From Euleptes europaea (lineage: Eukaryota > Chordata > Lepidosauria > Squamata > Sphaerodactylidae): a stretch of DNA of 64,000 nucleotides. The translations under genes were made by a program, and so were the position numbers. Shown in pieces: positions 23,872-33,900 of the stretch. The notes under the pieces were generated by a model. The model did no database searches and had not been told where the DNA came from. It worked only from the letters and a program-made list of their open reading frames with translations. The stretch is from NCBI RefSeq assembly GCF_029931775.1, contig NC_079324.1, positions 60,581,268 to 60,645,267 on the forward strand, written 5' to 3'. Each line of letters opens with the position of its first letter. Positions within the stretch are counted from its first letter, which is position 1.

Positions 23872-24399
23872 GTAATGTCCCTTTGACGAATCCTTGCCTT
23901 TCTGTGTCTTTCTCTCTGAAGCGTCTGGCAGAAAAAGAGGAATGTGTCAGAGAGAGATTGCATTTTTGAGTGTTAGCATTTTTAGAAATACTGCTCTGAA
24001 TATACCTAACAGGCTGTTGAGGGTGAAAACGACACTGTTTATATTTGAGAAGTAAAACGGATTGAAGCAGACGTGTCCCCATACGCTGGTCATCTTATCC
24101 CTGGAGATTGCCAGACTTTTTCATGAAGTTGAAAGAGCAGCTTTCCATCGTCCAGTCCTCTTAAGTCTTCATGGATTGAATAGTGGACTAGTAAATTTTA
24201 GCATTTATATACAGCTTTGGAGTGTTCAAAGCGCTTCTTGTTATTTATTCTTACAATCGATCTCTAAGGGCCAAATTATACATTCAGGTTTTTAACAAAT
24301 TGGGTCTGGGTTCCCTGCAGTCACACAGCAGCTGCGGGGCATTAAAATAAATAAATAAACGAGAGCCCAGAATAGCTCAGAACACCACGGGGTGGTGGT

Positions 24400-24580
24400 G
24401 GTGGTCCTGCATCCCCCCAAGCCATTTTCCCTTGCAGAAAGTATGCTAGGGGGTTATTTCCCTGATTTTGCTGCTCCAGGTGGAATATTCTGTACATGTG
24501 GAGCTGCAAAAAATAGAGAAATAGCCCCCCCCCCACAGTTTCCATGCAGGAAAATGGCTTGGGGGAGAAGGCAAGAGCCC
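24400..24580. repeat. Palindromic MITE-like sequence in VPS37B intron 2
   Basis: The block 'ccccccaagccattttccct' near 24412 recurs inverted as 'aggaaaatggcttgggg' near 24548. The arms are separated by about 110 bp. It looks like a fold-back DNA element, with borders uncertain. Confidence 0.5.
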
Positions 24581-25437
24581 TTCCTCCCTGTGTGGCGACA
24601 TTCCAAGCCGAAATGCTTAATTTTTAATACCCATTCCCCACAGCTGCTGCGTGGCTCCAGGGAACTCGGCCCCGACTTGTTAAAAACATGTCCGTGCAGT
24701 TTGTCCATAAGGCAGGTCTATGGCGTTATCCCCATATTTTAGATGAGAGGCAGGGCCGAGGTGATAATTGGCTTGCCTGAGTCCACCTAGTTAAATTCAT
24801 GGCAGTTGACCACTTTCTTAGTGCTGTGTAGTGACTGGCTTGCTAGCAGTGCACTTAAACCGAAGCATAGCGTTTTTAGTTCAAGCTGGAGACCCAAAAG
24901 CACTTGAATCAAAAGGGCGTTCCACATCAGTATGTATAGGATAGATGTGTCAGGTAATTTGTCGATGGGATCACACCCACCCTGTTGCCATTTACTGCTT
25001 GGGTTTCCAGTTCTGAAACCCCCACAAATCCAAATCAGCTGGGACAGGGCTTCACTAGGAAGAAAGTAACAGGGAAAAAGAAGCAAGTGGATAGCTTGGA
25101 GGGAGGAGCTGTTTTTGTGATAGCTCAGTTGGGACAGCGATGGCTGCATGGGAACAGGGCCAGTGAGGGCGAGGGAGGCCTTCAGTCCCTTGCATAGGTC
25201 TCTCCCTGCCAACCCCAAATCAGCTTCTGACTAAAAAGATGGCCATTTGGAAAGTTCATCTAATTGACATTAATACTGTCTTGACTAATCGTGCAGTGTA
25301 TTTATTTTTCATTACTCCTCTTGCTAGATTTTAAATCTTCCACTTAAGTGAATAACTAAAGTTTTAGCTTAACTAATATTGCACTTAACAGCTGTGTTCT
25401 GATTTGTGATTCTTGCCGCTTTTGCTCCATTTTCCAG

Positions 25438-25520
25438 ACCGACAATCTAGCCACGCTTCCCTGGAGACCCTGTTAGCACTTCTTCAGACAGAAGGGGCGA
25501 AGATCGAAGAAGACACTGAG
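25438..25520 (+). CDS. VPS37B: VPS37B coding exon 3
   Basis: It completes the split Asp codon and encodes DRQSSHASLETLLALLQTEG and then AKIEEDTE. The acceptor is TTTCCAG (to 25437) and the donor is GTAAGT. It is a short exon of 83 nt within the Mod(r) domain. Confidence 0.96.
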
Positions 25521-26044
25521 GTAAGTGGAAGAAGCCTGCAGGATTCAAATTTCTAACATCGGGCTTCCTCTGAGCGCTGTTCACAGTCTGCAGCTCTTCT
25601 GCGAAAAAGAAGATTTGTAGATGAGAACAGGGCATTTTACCAACCCACAGGTGCATCGCCTACTTGTCTGCACATGCCTCTGGTCACAGGAGGGCGTGAG
25701 CAACGGCTCATCTGGGAGTGGGTGGGGAGAATGATCAGTCTCCATGGTGCAAGAGCTCTTCTTGAGCCCTACTCAATCCAGAACCCTGACTGTAGTTTGT
25801 CCAGGAGAGCAAGGTTCATGAAGGCTCTCCCAGAGCTAGCTGCTTGTTTAGTTACTTTAGCAAATATATATGCTGCCCTCTCCAGAGACTTTGGCTTACA
25901 AGGTAAAACAATACAATAAAATGATAAAAACAGTGCCGTAAGATCATCACAAAGAAAGCCATAAAAACTGTCCCCTTCCCCAGATGCAACCATGGCAATC
26001 AAGACTCTTGTTTCTCAAGATGCTGCTCTTGCTACAAATGGCAG

Positions 26045-26470
26045 CATCAGAATCAAATTTATTAATACGGCATACGCCAGTCGAACACTTACGTCATTTA
26101 TACATGAAATAAAAGATTACATACATAGATTTTACAAAAACAGTACCTAGTTAAAATTCTTGAATAATATATAATAAACTGAAATTCACCAAATATTAAA
26201 AGATTTTATAGATTTAATCTAATTGCCGTGACCCAGCTTAAAGCGGCGGACTTTGTATGCAGCTGCACAGAATTTATCTACCTGTTTTACCGTCTGGACA
26301 TTTCCTTCCCAAAGGAGACTCTTAATTCTCCCTTCTTCTGAATTGACTGAGCAGGAGAATGATTAGTTTACAGCAAGCTTCCTCATAAAAAGAGTACCTG
26401 AACAAAACATGCTCTATAGACTCCAGTTCCCCTGGCTTACAAAGGCACAACTATTCTGTTCTCGGAAGCC
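26045..26470 (-). mobile_element. LINE 3' remnant
   Basis: Read on the minus strand, coding-like sequence runs into an A/T-rich end ('ccgtattaataaatttg'), as LINE 3' ends do. The reading frame is decayed and the clade is uncertain. 26470-27000 has no recognised feature. Confidence 0.45.
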
Positions 26471-27090
26471 TCTACCTTCAATAAAAATGGCAGCGTCCTG
26501 CTTTAAGCACTTTCCTTCATTCCTCGGCCTGGGTTTGCTTTAAGAGCTGGATTACTTATGCGTGGGCTCAGTCACCCCTCCGGTCTCTGGGGCTCAGTGG
26601 GCTCTTCCTCTTTCAGCATCCTCCTACTCACTGTTGCAACTGAGCACATTCCTCCGCTTGAGTTTGCCAGCAATGCTTGGGGATTGCAATTTGGCGTGAG
26701 TTCAGTAATTTTTGTGAGTATTTATCATATGCACGTGAAGTATTAACTGCTGGCTCTCATGTGCTCAATATTCAACACCCTGAGAGTCTCAAATTTGTAA
26801 AAAAGCCTAATTGCAGTTGCTGAAAACTTTGCAAATCTGTAGGTGTTGCTTGCTGAAGGCTTTAATCAGAAAGCGCCTGATGGAGGCTTCCTTTTGGAGT
26901 TAGCGGGAGTGGAGAAGCAGCAGGGGTTCTGTGTCATCCTTGTCCTAGAGCTTTCCCAAAACTTGAAAAGACCTAAATCCTTTTTTTTTTAATCCACACA
27001 GGAAAAACCAAATATTGCAGAGGGGGAAGTCTCAGAGGAAGAAATCCCCAAGGGAAAGCAAAAAAGAGAGGCGAAAGGGATAAAAGAAAA

Positions 27091-27112
27091 TGGGTGTGTG
27101 TGTGTGTGTGTT
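27091..27112 (+). repeat. (TG)n microsatellite
   Basis: A run of about 10 TG units in VPS37B intron 3. 27115-28130 around it has no recognised gene; 27880-28130 is A/T-rich and may be an old LINE tail. Confidence 0.8.
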
Positions 27113-28128
27113 TGAGCCCTAATTCTGGCACACAAATAAATTGTGTAGGATGATTACATGCACACTTGTTTCTTCATCATGCTTTGTGGTGTGCACTGTC
27201 ATCATATCTTGGTGTGGGTGGGATATGATTAGAGCACAAAATCCCATTAAACTGGTCAGCTGTTCAAGGCCCCCACCGGAATGGTAGCTTGTCCCCTCTT
27301 CCAGCCTGCCCTGGTGAAGCCAGGCATATTCAAGCACCTGTCCTCACCCCGCTTGCCTGGTGTGCACAATTTATTCTAAGTTCACACTGTGGAGTTGGGA
27401 GGATTTTCTGCAAAGTGTGGGCTTATCCTACTACTCAGCTTTCCTCTGGTGCAAGGAACCTGCACTGACACAGTTGCCCGTTCCGCTGGTGAAATGGGCT
27501 CTTGCGTTGGCAGTTGCTCTCTGTGCCAGAGGATCGTGCTGCCACTAACCGAGCGGAGTGGTAGGACACTGCCCAGTGCCCTGACTTGTGCTGGGTTGTC
27601 CGTTTGACCTCCCTTGAGGTTTTGGAAGAGGTTGCTGAAGCAGCCCCATGCCAGGCCAAGCAGCCGAAGAACCCCGACTTCCTGCTTTGCAGTGAATTTT
27701 GGAGGTTTGCCTGAGGAGTTCCCTATTAAATATTTCCCTGGTTAGCATAGCCTGTAGCCAGCCCTAAGAACGGCTTGGCTGGCTGTGTGGGAAATTACGT
27801 CATGGCACATTCCTGTCTCCCGTAGACACTGAAGCACCAAACTAACCCTGCTGGCGAGGTGCACTGGAAAGCAATTTCTGGTTTTATTTTTTATAAACTT
27901 TTATTTCAACTTTTAAAGTTATATGAACAAAGACCTAACATATAACACAAAACGTAAATACAAAGTCTAACATAGACTCCTAATCTAAAATCTAACATAA
28001 AAACCTAACATAAAATCAAGTGTGCCCTCTTCAACTCTAAATCTTATATCTGTTAGTGTTTATTCTATAAACTATAAAGCTGCATTTGTAAATATACTTA
28101 TTAGTATTTATTATAGTTTAAACCATGC

Positions 28129-28180
28129 TGTGTCAAAATTCCAAAGGTCCCCCCAGGCTCAAAAAGGTTAGGGATCCCTG
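28129..28180. repeat. hAT element right-end fragment
   Basis: It ends 'caggctcaaaaaggttaggg' then 'atccctg', the inverted terminal sequence of the CAGGGGTCCCCAACC hAT family also seen at 39811 and 62302-62819. The left part is not recognisable. Confidence 0.6.
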
Positions 28181-28475
28181 GCATATTACAGTGATGGCAA
28201 ACCTTTTAGAGACCGAGTGCCCAAACTGCAACCCAAAACCCAATTATTTACCGCCAAGTGCCAACACGGCAATTTAAACATGGCAATTTAAGCCAACACG
28301 GCTTAAAGCATCTACCGCAGGGGTGGGGAACCTTTTTCCTTCAAAGGGCCATTTGCATATTTATAGCATAATTCGGGGGCCATACCAGGTGTAGCTCTCC
28401 CAGCGGCGGGGGTGGGAGATGCTAGGGTTGCCAGGTCTCCAGCCACCACCTGGAAGTTGGCAACCCTAGTAGAGG

Positions 28476-28760
28476 AAGGGAGGGGGGAGGGATGGAGAAA
28501 GGAAGGAACTGGGAAAGCAAAGAGAACAAAGGAAGGAAGGGGGAGGGACGGAGAAAGAAAGGAAGGAAGGAACTGGGAAAGGAAAGAGAAGGAAGAAAGG
28601 ATGAAAGGAAGGAAGAAAGAGTGGAGGGAGGGACAGAGAGAAAGAAAGAGGAAGGAAGGAACTTGGAAAGGAAAGAGAAGGAAGGAACTGGGGAAGAAAG
28701 GATGAAAGGGAGGAAGGAAGAAAGGAGAGGGGGGAGGGGAGAAAGAAAGGACGAAGGGAG
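28476..28760 (+). repeat. Polypurine tract (GGAA/GAAAG-rich)
   Basis: About 285 bases are almost purely A and G on the plus strand, in imperfect GGAA, GAAAG and GGGA repeats with rare C or T. Apparent ORFs here are low-complexity artefacts. Confidence 0.9.
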
Positions 28761-28859
28761 ATGGCAGGCCCTTCTCTGGCAGACGCATGGCTGTTGAGGG
28801 GCCGCCTGGCCCTCCGCAAGCGCCCTGAGGAGGAGACAGCGGGCGAAAACCGCCGGGGA

Positions 28860-29395
28860 GAGGCGCCTGAGGAGGAGGACGATGGCAGCGGCTGTGGCCT
28901 GGAGCTGGTCTTTCGGGAGCTGCCTGAAAGGGACGAGGAGGAGGAAGGCGGCGAGGAGCTGCTGCTGGAGGAGGAGGCCCGGCCTCCTTGCCGCTGGCCT
29001 CCCCACTGCCTGTCAGCTGTTGGGGGGCAGGAGGGGGGGAAGAGGAAGAAGCCAGCCGCGTGCGTGCGTGTGAGGCACGAAGCCTTCAGCCCTGATGATG
29101 CGTGTGCGCACGCAGGTGGGGGGAGAAAGGCGGTGTGTTGGGCGCTCTTCCCTGCTGGCCCCCCTCAGAGCCCCCCCTCAGAGCCCCCCGCCAGTGGCAG
29201 CGGCACCGAGGCCAGCCTGGGGGGATGACAGCGGGGGCGGCGAGGCCAGAGGCAACGATGCTGGGGCTCCAGCAGCAGCTCCTCCTCGCTGCCTTCCTCC
29301 TCCTCGTCCCCCTCAGGCGGCTCCCAGAAGTCCAGCTCCAGGCTGCTGCAGCCGCTGTCAGAAGGAGGCTTTGGCCAGGAGAGTGCCGCCTAGCC
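28860..29395. repeat. Inverted pair of GC-rich coding-like segments
   Basis: The plus strand at about 28880-28975 and the minus strand at about 29385-29260 are similar. Translations correspond: LELVFRELPERDEEEEGG on plus and LELDFWEPPEGDEEEEGS on minus, each followed by EELLLE. The acidic pattern is kept at the protein level in both, which suggests a captured exon that was duplicated in inverse orientation. I do not recognise the source gene, and no intact gene is present. Confidence 0.55.
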
Positions 29396-29989
29396 CCTCG
29401 CCCCCGGCCCGGCTCCCCTGGCCCTGCCCCCGGGAGAGGGGCCCTCGCCCCTTCTATTGCGCCCGGCCCGGCCTGTGGAGGGAGGCGTTGGAGAGGGCGC
29501 CTTTTCCGAAGAGAGCGCAGCACGGCCGCCACGCAGAAAGGCTCCGGCTGCTGCAAGCGGAGGAGCGCCCCGCCCACCCCGTCCATGGCGACGGCTCCCC
29601 GCGCGTGCCCACAGAGAGGGCTCCGCATGCCCAATCCGACATGCGTGCCATGCATTCGCCAACACGGGCATAGGATCTGTATGCTCCCCTGAGCTCTTTG
29701 GGTGGGGTGAGGGAAGGAGGGATAAAAAAGCACTGGGTGGACCAATCTCAGTTTCCCAACTAAAGACCACCATGCCCTTATTGATGTGAACACAGTTCAT
29801 GCCGCTGCAAGACGAGCCACCCTCAGGATCAAGGCACCTCAGTGTATTGTTGGTCTGCGTTTGTTTCCAAAAGCTGGGTATTGCTTTACCAAGCCCACTC
29901 TGTATGAGAGACTAATACAACCCAGTGTAGAACAACTTACAGGTATTCTACCTAGAAGGATTTCTAATTTGAAATTTATTATACACGCA

Positions 29990-30310
29990 TGCATAATTTG
30001 AAATTTATTATACATGCATGCCTGGGCTTATATCAATTTATCTATATATGGTGATACATTTGTGTATTACTTGTGTGTGCATTATACTGTTTTTTATTTG
30101 ACCACTGATGAAGGCCTGTAGGCCGAAATACGTATGGTGCGTGGTTTAAATCTCTGACCTTATGAGTTGCCATTGTGCCTTGTTTTATCATTTTTAATGT
30201 TTTTAACCCTGATATAAGCTCCTTAAAATAAAAATGCTTTTTAATACATAATTTTACCTTTTTTACACAACCTTGGGTGCCCAGTGTTTGGTTTTTTAAG
30301 GTTGGGTTTC
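29990..30310 (+). mobile_element. Penelope-like family 2 end fragment with hammerhead-like core
   Basis: At 30101-30138 it contains ACCA-CTGATGA-A-GGCC-TGTA-GGCC-GAAA-TACG-TA-TGGT, the order of a hammerhead ribozyme. Downstream sequence ('gggtgcccagtg ... aaggttgggttt') matches the repeat at 60300-60500. The likely class is Penelope-like; the left border is uncertain. It ends about 120 bp before VPS37B exon 4. Confidence 0.6.
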
Positions 30311-30424
30311 TTCCCCCCTTTTTTTATTTACTGGTCTGTGTTACCAGCCAGGAATGTTCGACTTCAGCTAGAGGGCAACTTCAGCAGAGGGCAACCCTAA
30401 TCATTCTTTCCATCTTTGTGACAG

Positions 30425-30913
30425 AACATGGCCGAGAAGTTTCTGGATGGTGAAGTGCCGTTGGACACCTTCATTGATGAGTACCAGAGCCAGAGGAAAC
30501 TGGCTCACCTGCGGCGCGTAAAAATCGAAAAACTTCAAGAGATGGTGCTGAAGGGGCCGAGACTCCCCCCAGTGCCACCTCAGCCGAGAGCCACAGAAAC
30601 CCCACCAGTGCTTCAGACTGTGGAGGCAAATACCCCTCCCTCCGTTATGCCTCGTCGGAATCCACCTCCACCACCTCCCACTTCTGTGGCCCCAGCAGGA
30701 CGCTTTCCTACTCCGTTTACGGCAGCAATGAATGCTGGACCAGCCCTCCCCTATCCAAATATTCCATACCCTCCACTTCCCCCGCGAACGGGAGTTCCTC
30801 CTACGAGTCAAATGCCACCAGGATACCCAGCTCAGTTTGCATCACAGTTCCCACCAGCGTTGCCCCAAAGACCGCCACCTCGCCTCCCGCCCAACCCTGG
30901 CTTTATCTTACAG
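30425..30913 (+). CDS. VPS37B: VPS37B coding exon 4 (last)
   Basis: It encodes residues 121-283. NMAEKFLDGEVPLDTFIDEY and the basic helix KLAHLRRVKIEKLQEMVLKG complete the Mod(r) domain. A proline-rich tail follows with PPPPPP and LPPRTGVPP clusters and the end RLPPNPGFILQ. The acceptor is TTGTGACAG (to 30424). Tails of this kind are flexible and bind SH3- or ALIX-like partners in other ESCRT proteins; for this one I only infer it. The stop is listed separately at 30914-30916. Confidence 0.97.
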
Positions 30914-30916
30914 TGA
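30914..30916 (+). other. VPS37B: VPS37B stop codon (TGA)
   Basis: TGA directly follows CAG of the C-terminal FILQ, the same final residues as I recall for human VPS37B. Confidence 0.97.
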
Positions 30917-33900
30917 ATATGCCATTGGAGCCAGACTCACGTATCGGTGCTCTTCTCCTTATTCCCTAACTCTGAGACTCACCTGAAGAAGTGGCTGACC
31001 TCCCATTCTTCGCACATGATTTCAGAAGGCGTTTAGGGTGACAACTGATGATGCATCAACGTGCTTGACAAATATGACCGTACTTTTCTTCTCGTAAAGA
31101 ATCAGCATCTACATAACTTGTGAATGGAAGGTGGTTGGGCCAACTGAATTTTGCCACTCTGGTGAGATGTTTCCATTACAATTGGCGTCTTGAGCAATTA
31201 TTTCAGCCAATCTGGAATGATGCCTGCCTGTTCTGTTGGGGTCTTGTTTGCTTTACGACTTCGAGCATAGTGAACTGCAAGCCACCAATTCCTCAAGGAA
31301 ACCTCTGTTCTGATATGCAACACATCAGCCATTGCAAAAGCATTCTGACAGTGAAACTGCAGTGGAAAACCTTTCTTTGAAACAGGCTGTTAGCCTGGTC
31401 CTCTCTGTGCCTGGTGCTTGTCATACATGCTCTGAAAATTATTGCGTAGGTTTGAGTTCAGTTGGCATCTGATTGGGGGGCCGGGGCACATCACTGCCAA
31501 TGCTGATGTAATACCTTTGGTTTCAGGGTGGGGGGTTCCCTGGACTGCTTTCTCGAATGATGAGAAATCAACTTTCCTCTTAAACTTACCAACCTCCAGA
31601 AAGTCTCAGGATTTCCAACACAGTGAATGCAAAATACTTTTCCTACTTTTGAAAGGTGACTGAATTATACAATTAGTGCCATTTTGAGGACTCCCTGCAA
31701 TCACCCCCTTCTGCTTCCTGCCCACCCCTTTTACTAGCCCTATCTTTAATATTGCCTTCTTGTTTGTGATGTAGTGGCAGAGGATCTGCCTTAGTTTTGT
31801 GCCTAAGATTCCCCACCACAGCATGAAGGCAATAGACTTTAAAAAAAAAAAAGTTCACCATTTCTTATGTCTTAAGGGGTAGCTTCTCTAGTTTATTCTT
31901 GTGAGACCTTAGTGAAATTGGCCGATCATCATTCCCTGTGTCCCTACCATTTCCAGACCCTGGCCAAAGGAGCTCCCCCATCCCCAGGAGTACTAATTTG
32001 TGTGTGTGGAACCTCCAATCTGCCTCCTTTTGTGCCAGGAGAGAGCTTCTTTTCAGACTTCTCTGTTCTTCCAAAATTTGTTAGTTTCCTGATACTGACG
32101 ACCTGCATCCTTTTAAAGATCATGCCGGTTGTTTCCCCTTCTCTGTAAAAATTCTGTTGGCTGGATTTTTTTTTTAAAAAAATAACTTGTTGTACTCACG
32201 GCAGCTTCCTAGTCTGAAATTGTGATGTTGGGTTTAAGCTGCTAAATAACATGCACAGAAACATTTTTTCATTGCATAGGAGATCCTTCAGAGAGTTTGG
32301 TAAAGGGAAGGTTAGTTTAGAGGATCAGCACGGCCATTTCACGCCATTATTTATCTGTGTGTTTGGGTTATTGCCCGTCGTTCAGAAGAATTTTGGAAGG
32401 AAGCAGTTGTTTTAGTGCTGGATCTGAAGATTTTTTGGGAGCTCAGCCATCATCTTTAGAGCAGACCACCCAGGCCAAGGAAACCTTGTTGATGGGTGAG
32501 TGTAAATTCTTGCTGCCTTCTGTTCAGAACAGGTTAAGGAGAAGCACCCAGAAAATGGAGAACCTCATGCAGGGAGACTTGATCAGCATTTCATAATTCA
32601 GTGTTCCTGTGGTAATTTCAGCTGCAGCACTGTGGAATTCTTGCCTTCTACACACAGACCTAAAGAATGTGAGAAGAAGAGCACCCAGCATTGTGCTGCG
32701 GTCTTCTTTCCCCTCTCTGGCTAGGAAAACGAGTCTTTGGAATTGTGATCTGTTGCTTCTGTGAAGGCTTTTAAAGCAGATGCACAAAATCCAAACTTGG
32801 GTGAGATACTGGTGCAGGAAAGCTTAGTTGATGGTAGAAGTGGGAAGGAAGTAAAAGTTCAGCCACGCCTAGTTAACGCCACAGTGCTGAGGTGATGCGT
32901 CAGTCTCTGAATGCTGGTCTTAGAACATTGCATGGGAAAGCCGATTCATGTGGGGAAGCGTCACTAATTGTGGCAAGGATACCTCCTTAAAGATGTTAGG
33001 GGCAGCCTTATTCTGTTGAAGTATCACCCCTCAGCAATGGTGAATGATGCTGATCCCAGTAGCACTTGAGTGCGAGGAAATGGTGGAGGTAAAACTTAGT
33101 CAGTACCACCGCTTCCTTTAAAGCCACGCAGCCTCCCTCCGTTCAGTAGGTTGAGGTGTGAAATGGGCAGCCAGGTACGGGAGAAATGCTTCTCTAATCA
33201 GGTGTTAACAAGTGCTGTATTTTTGAAAGCTCCCAGAGCTCAAGTGCAAGTGTGTGAAGCTGTTGGATCAGTGCATGAATTATCAGCCTGCCTTATTGTT
33301 TTAGCGTGGAAGTTTCAAGTTAACCTATTTTCAGCACGCTGCCTTCTTTCATTTGTTATAAAAACCACCTTGTTGCCAGCCTCGGTTTTCACACTCGCAA
33401 GTTTTATTCCTCTCTGCCACCCTCCTCCTCCTCCTAACCTGTTGCTGACACATTTTTTGTGTGCCACTGAAGCTTTTGTCTACTTAGCACAGACACGCTC
33501 CATTTGTATTGCGTCATATTGGACCTTCTGATCTGTAATCCCTTTTTGACATTGCAGGGGTGAAAAATGCAAACCACTTAGGCCTGTAGGCCCCTTTCTT
33601 GAAGCCATAATCTTGTGTGTTGGAGGAAAATTTGAAACTATTCTTGTAATCAGTTGGACTTAGCGCGTCACCGAGCTGCCATTTGTCTCTCAGAGGCTAA
33701 TCAGGTTTCTTTTGGAACAGGATATCCTCCCATGTGGAGATGGGACTCTGAAGCTAACCATGCCAAGACCAGAAAGTGGTGGTTGGTTGGATCCGTATGT
33801 GTGAATGAATCCTTCCCTGTTACCAAAGCTGAGCTAGAAGAAGGAAAGCTAGCTCCTAAAAACTCATTGACTGATGAAACCTGGGATATTTCAATACTTC

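Larger units (their letters stand above)
28189..29667. mobile_element. hAT element carrying nested insert and GC-rich inverted arms
   Basis: The left end is cagtgatggcaaacc and the decayed right end is cattcgccaacacgg. The flanks gcatatta (28181-28188) and gcatagga (29668-29675) agree at 6 of 8 bases, consistent with an old 8-bp hAT duplication. Inside are the left end of another hAT (from 28318), a tiny MITE remnant (28426-28470), a 300-bp polypurine tract and two GC-rich coding-like segments in inverted orientation. No transposase is seen. Confidence 0.65.
7245..30916 (+). other. VPS37B: VPS37B gene, coding span (4 exons, 283 aa)
   Basis: VPS37B is a subunit of ESCRT-I. With TSG101, VPS28 and an MVB12/UBAP1 subunit it sorts ubiquitinated cargo into multivesicular endosomes and works at the neck of budding membranes. 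The four coding exons join in phase (105, 172, 83 and 492 nt) to give 283 residues; I recall about 285 for the human protein. Residues 1-35 hold the N-terminal helix (GLSLQQLNELLDDEEQL). About 20-165 form the coiled-coil Mod(r) domain that packs into the ESCRT-I stalk. About 165-283 are proline-rich, ending in RLPPNPGFILQ, nearly identical to the human C-terminus I recall. That tail separates VPS37B from VPS37A, C and D. Introns are 16.3, 1.6 and 4.9 kb and all use GT-AG. The neighbour HIP1R converges on it, as I recall for human. Only extreme N-terminal residues differ much from human. Confidence 0.95.

Noticed and set aside
28312-28819. Long ORFs on both strands rich in Ser/Phe/Pro or Lys/Glu/Gly
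   Set aside because: They are translations of the polypurine/polypyrimidine tract, low complexity in every frame.
29786-30001. 71-codon ORF before VPS37B exon 4
   Set aside because: It lies in repeat-derived sequence with no family resemblance; I could not confirm it as part of a Penelope reverse transcriptase.
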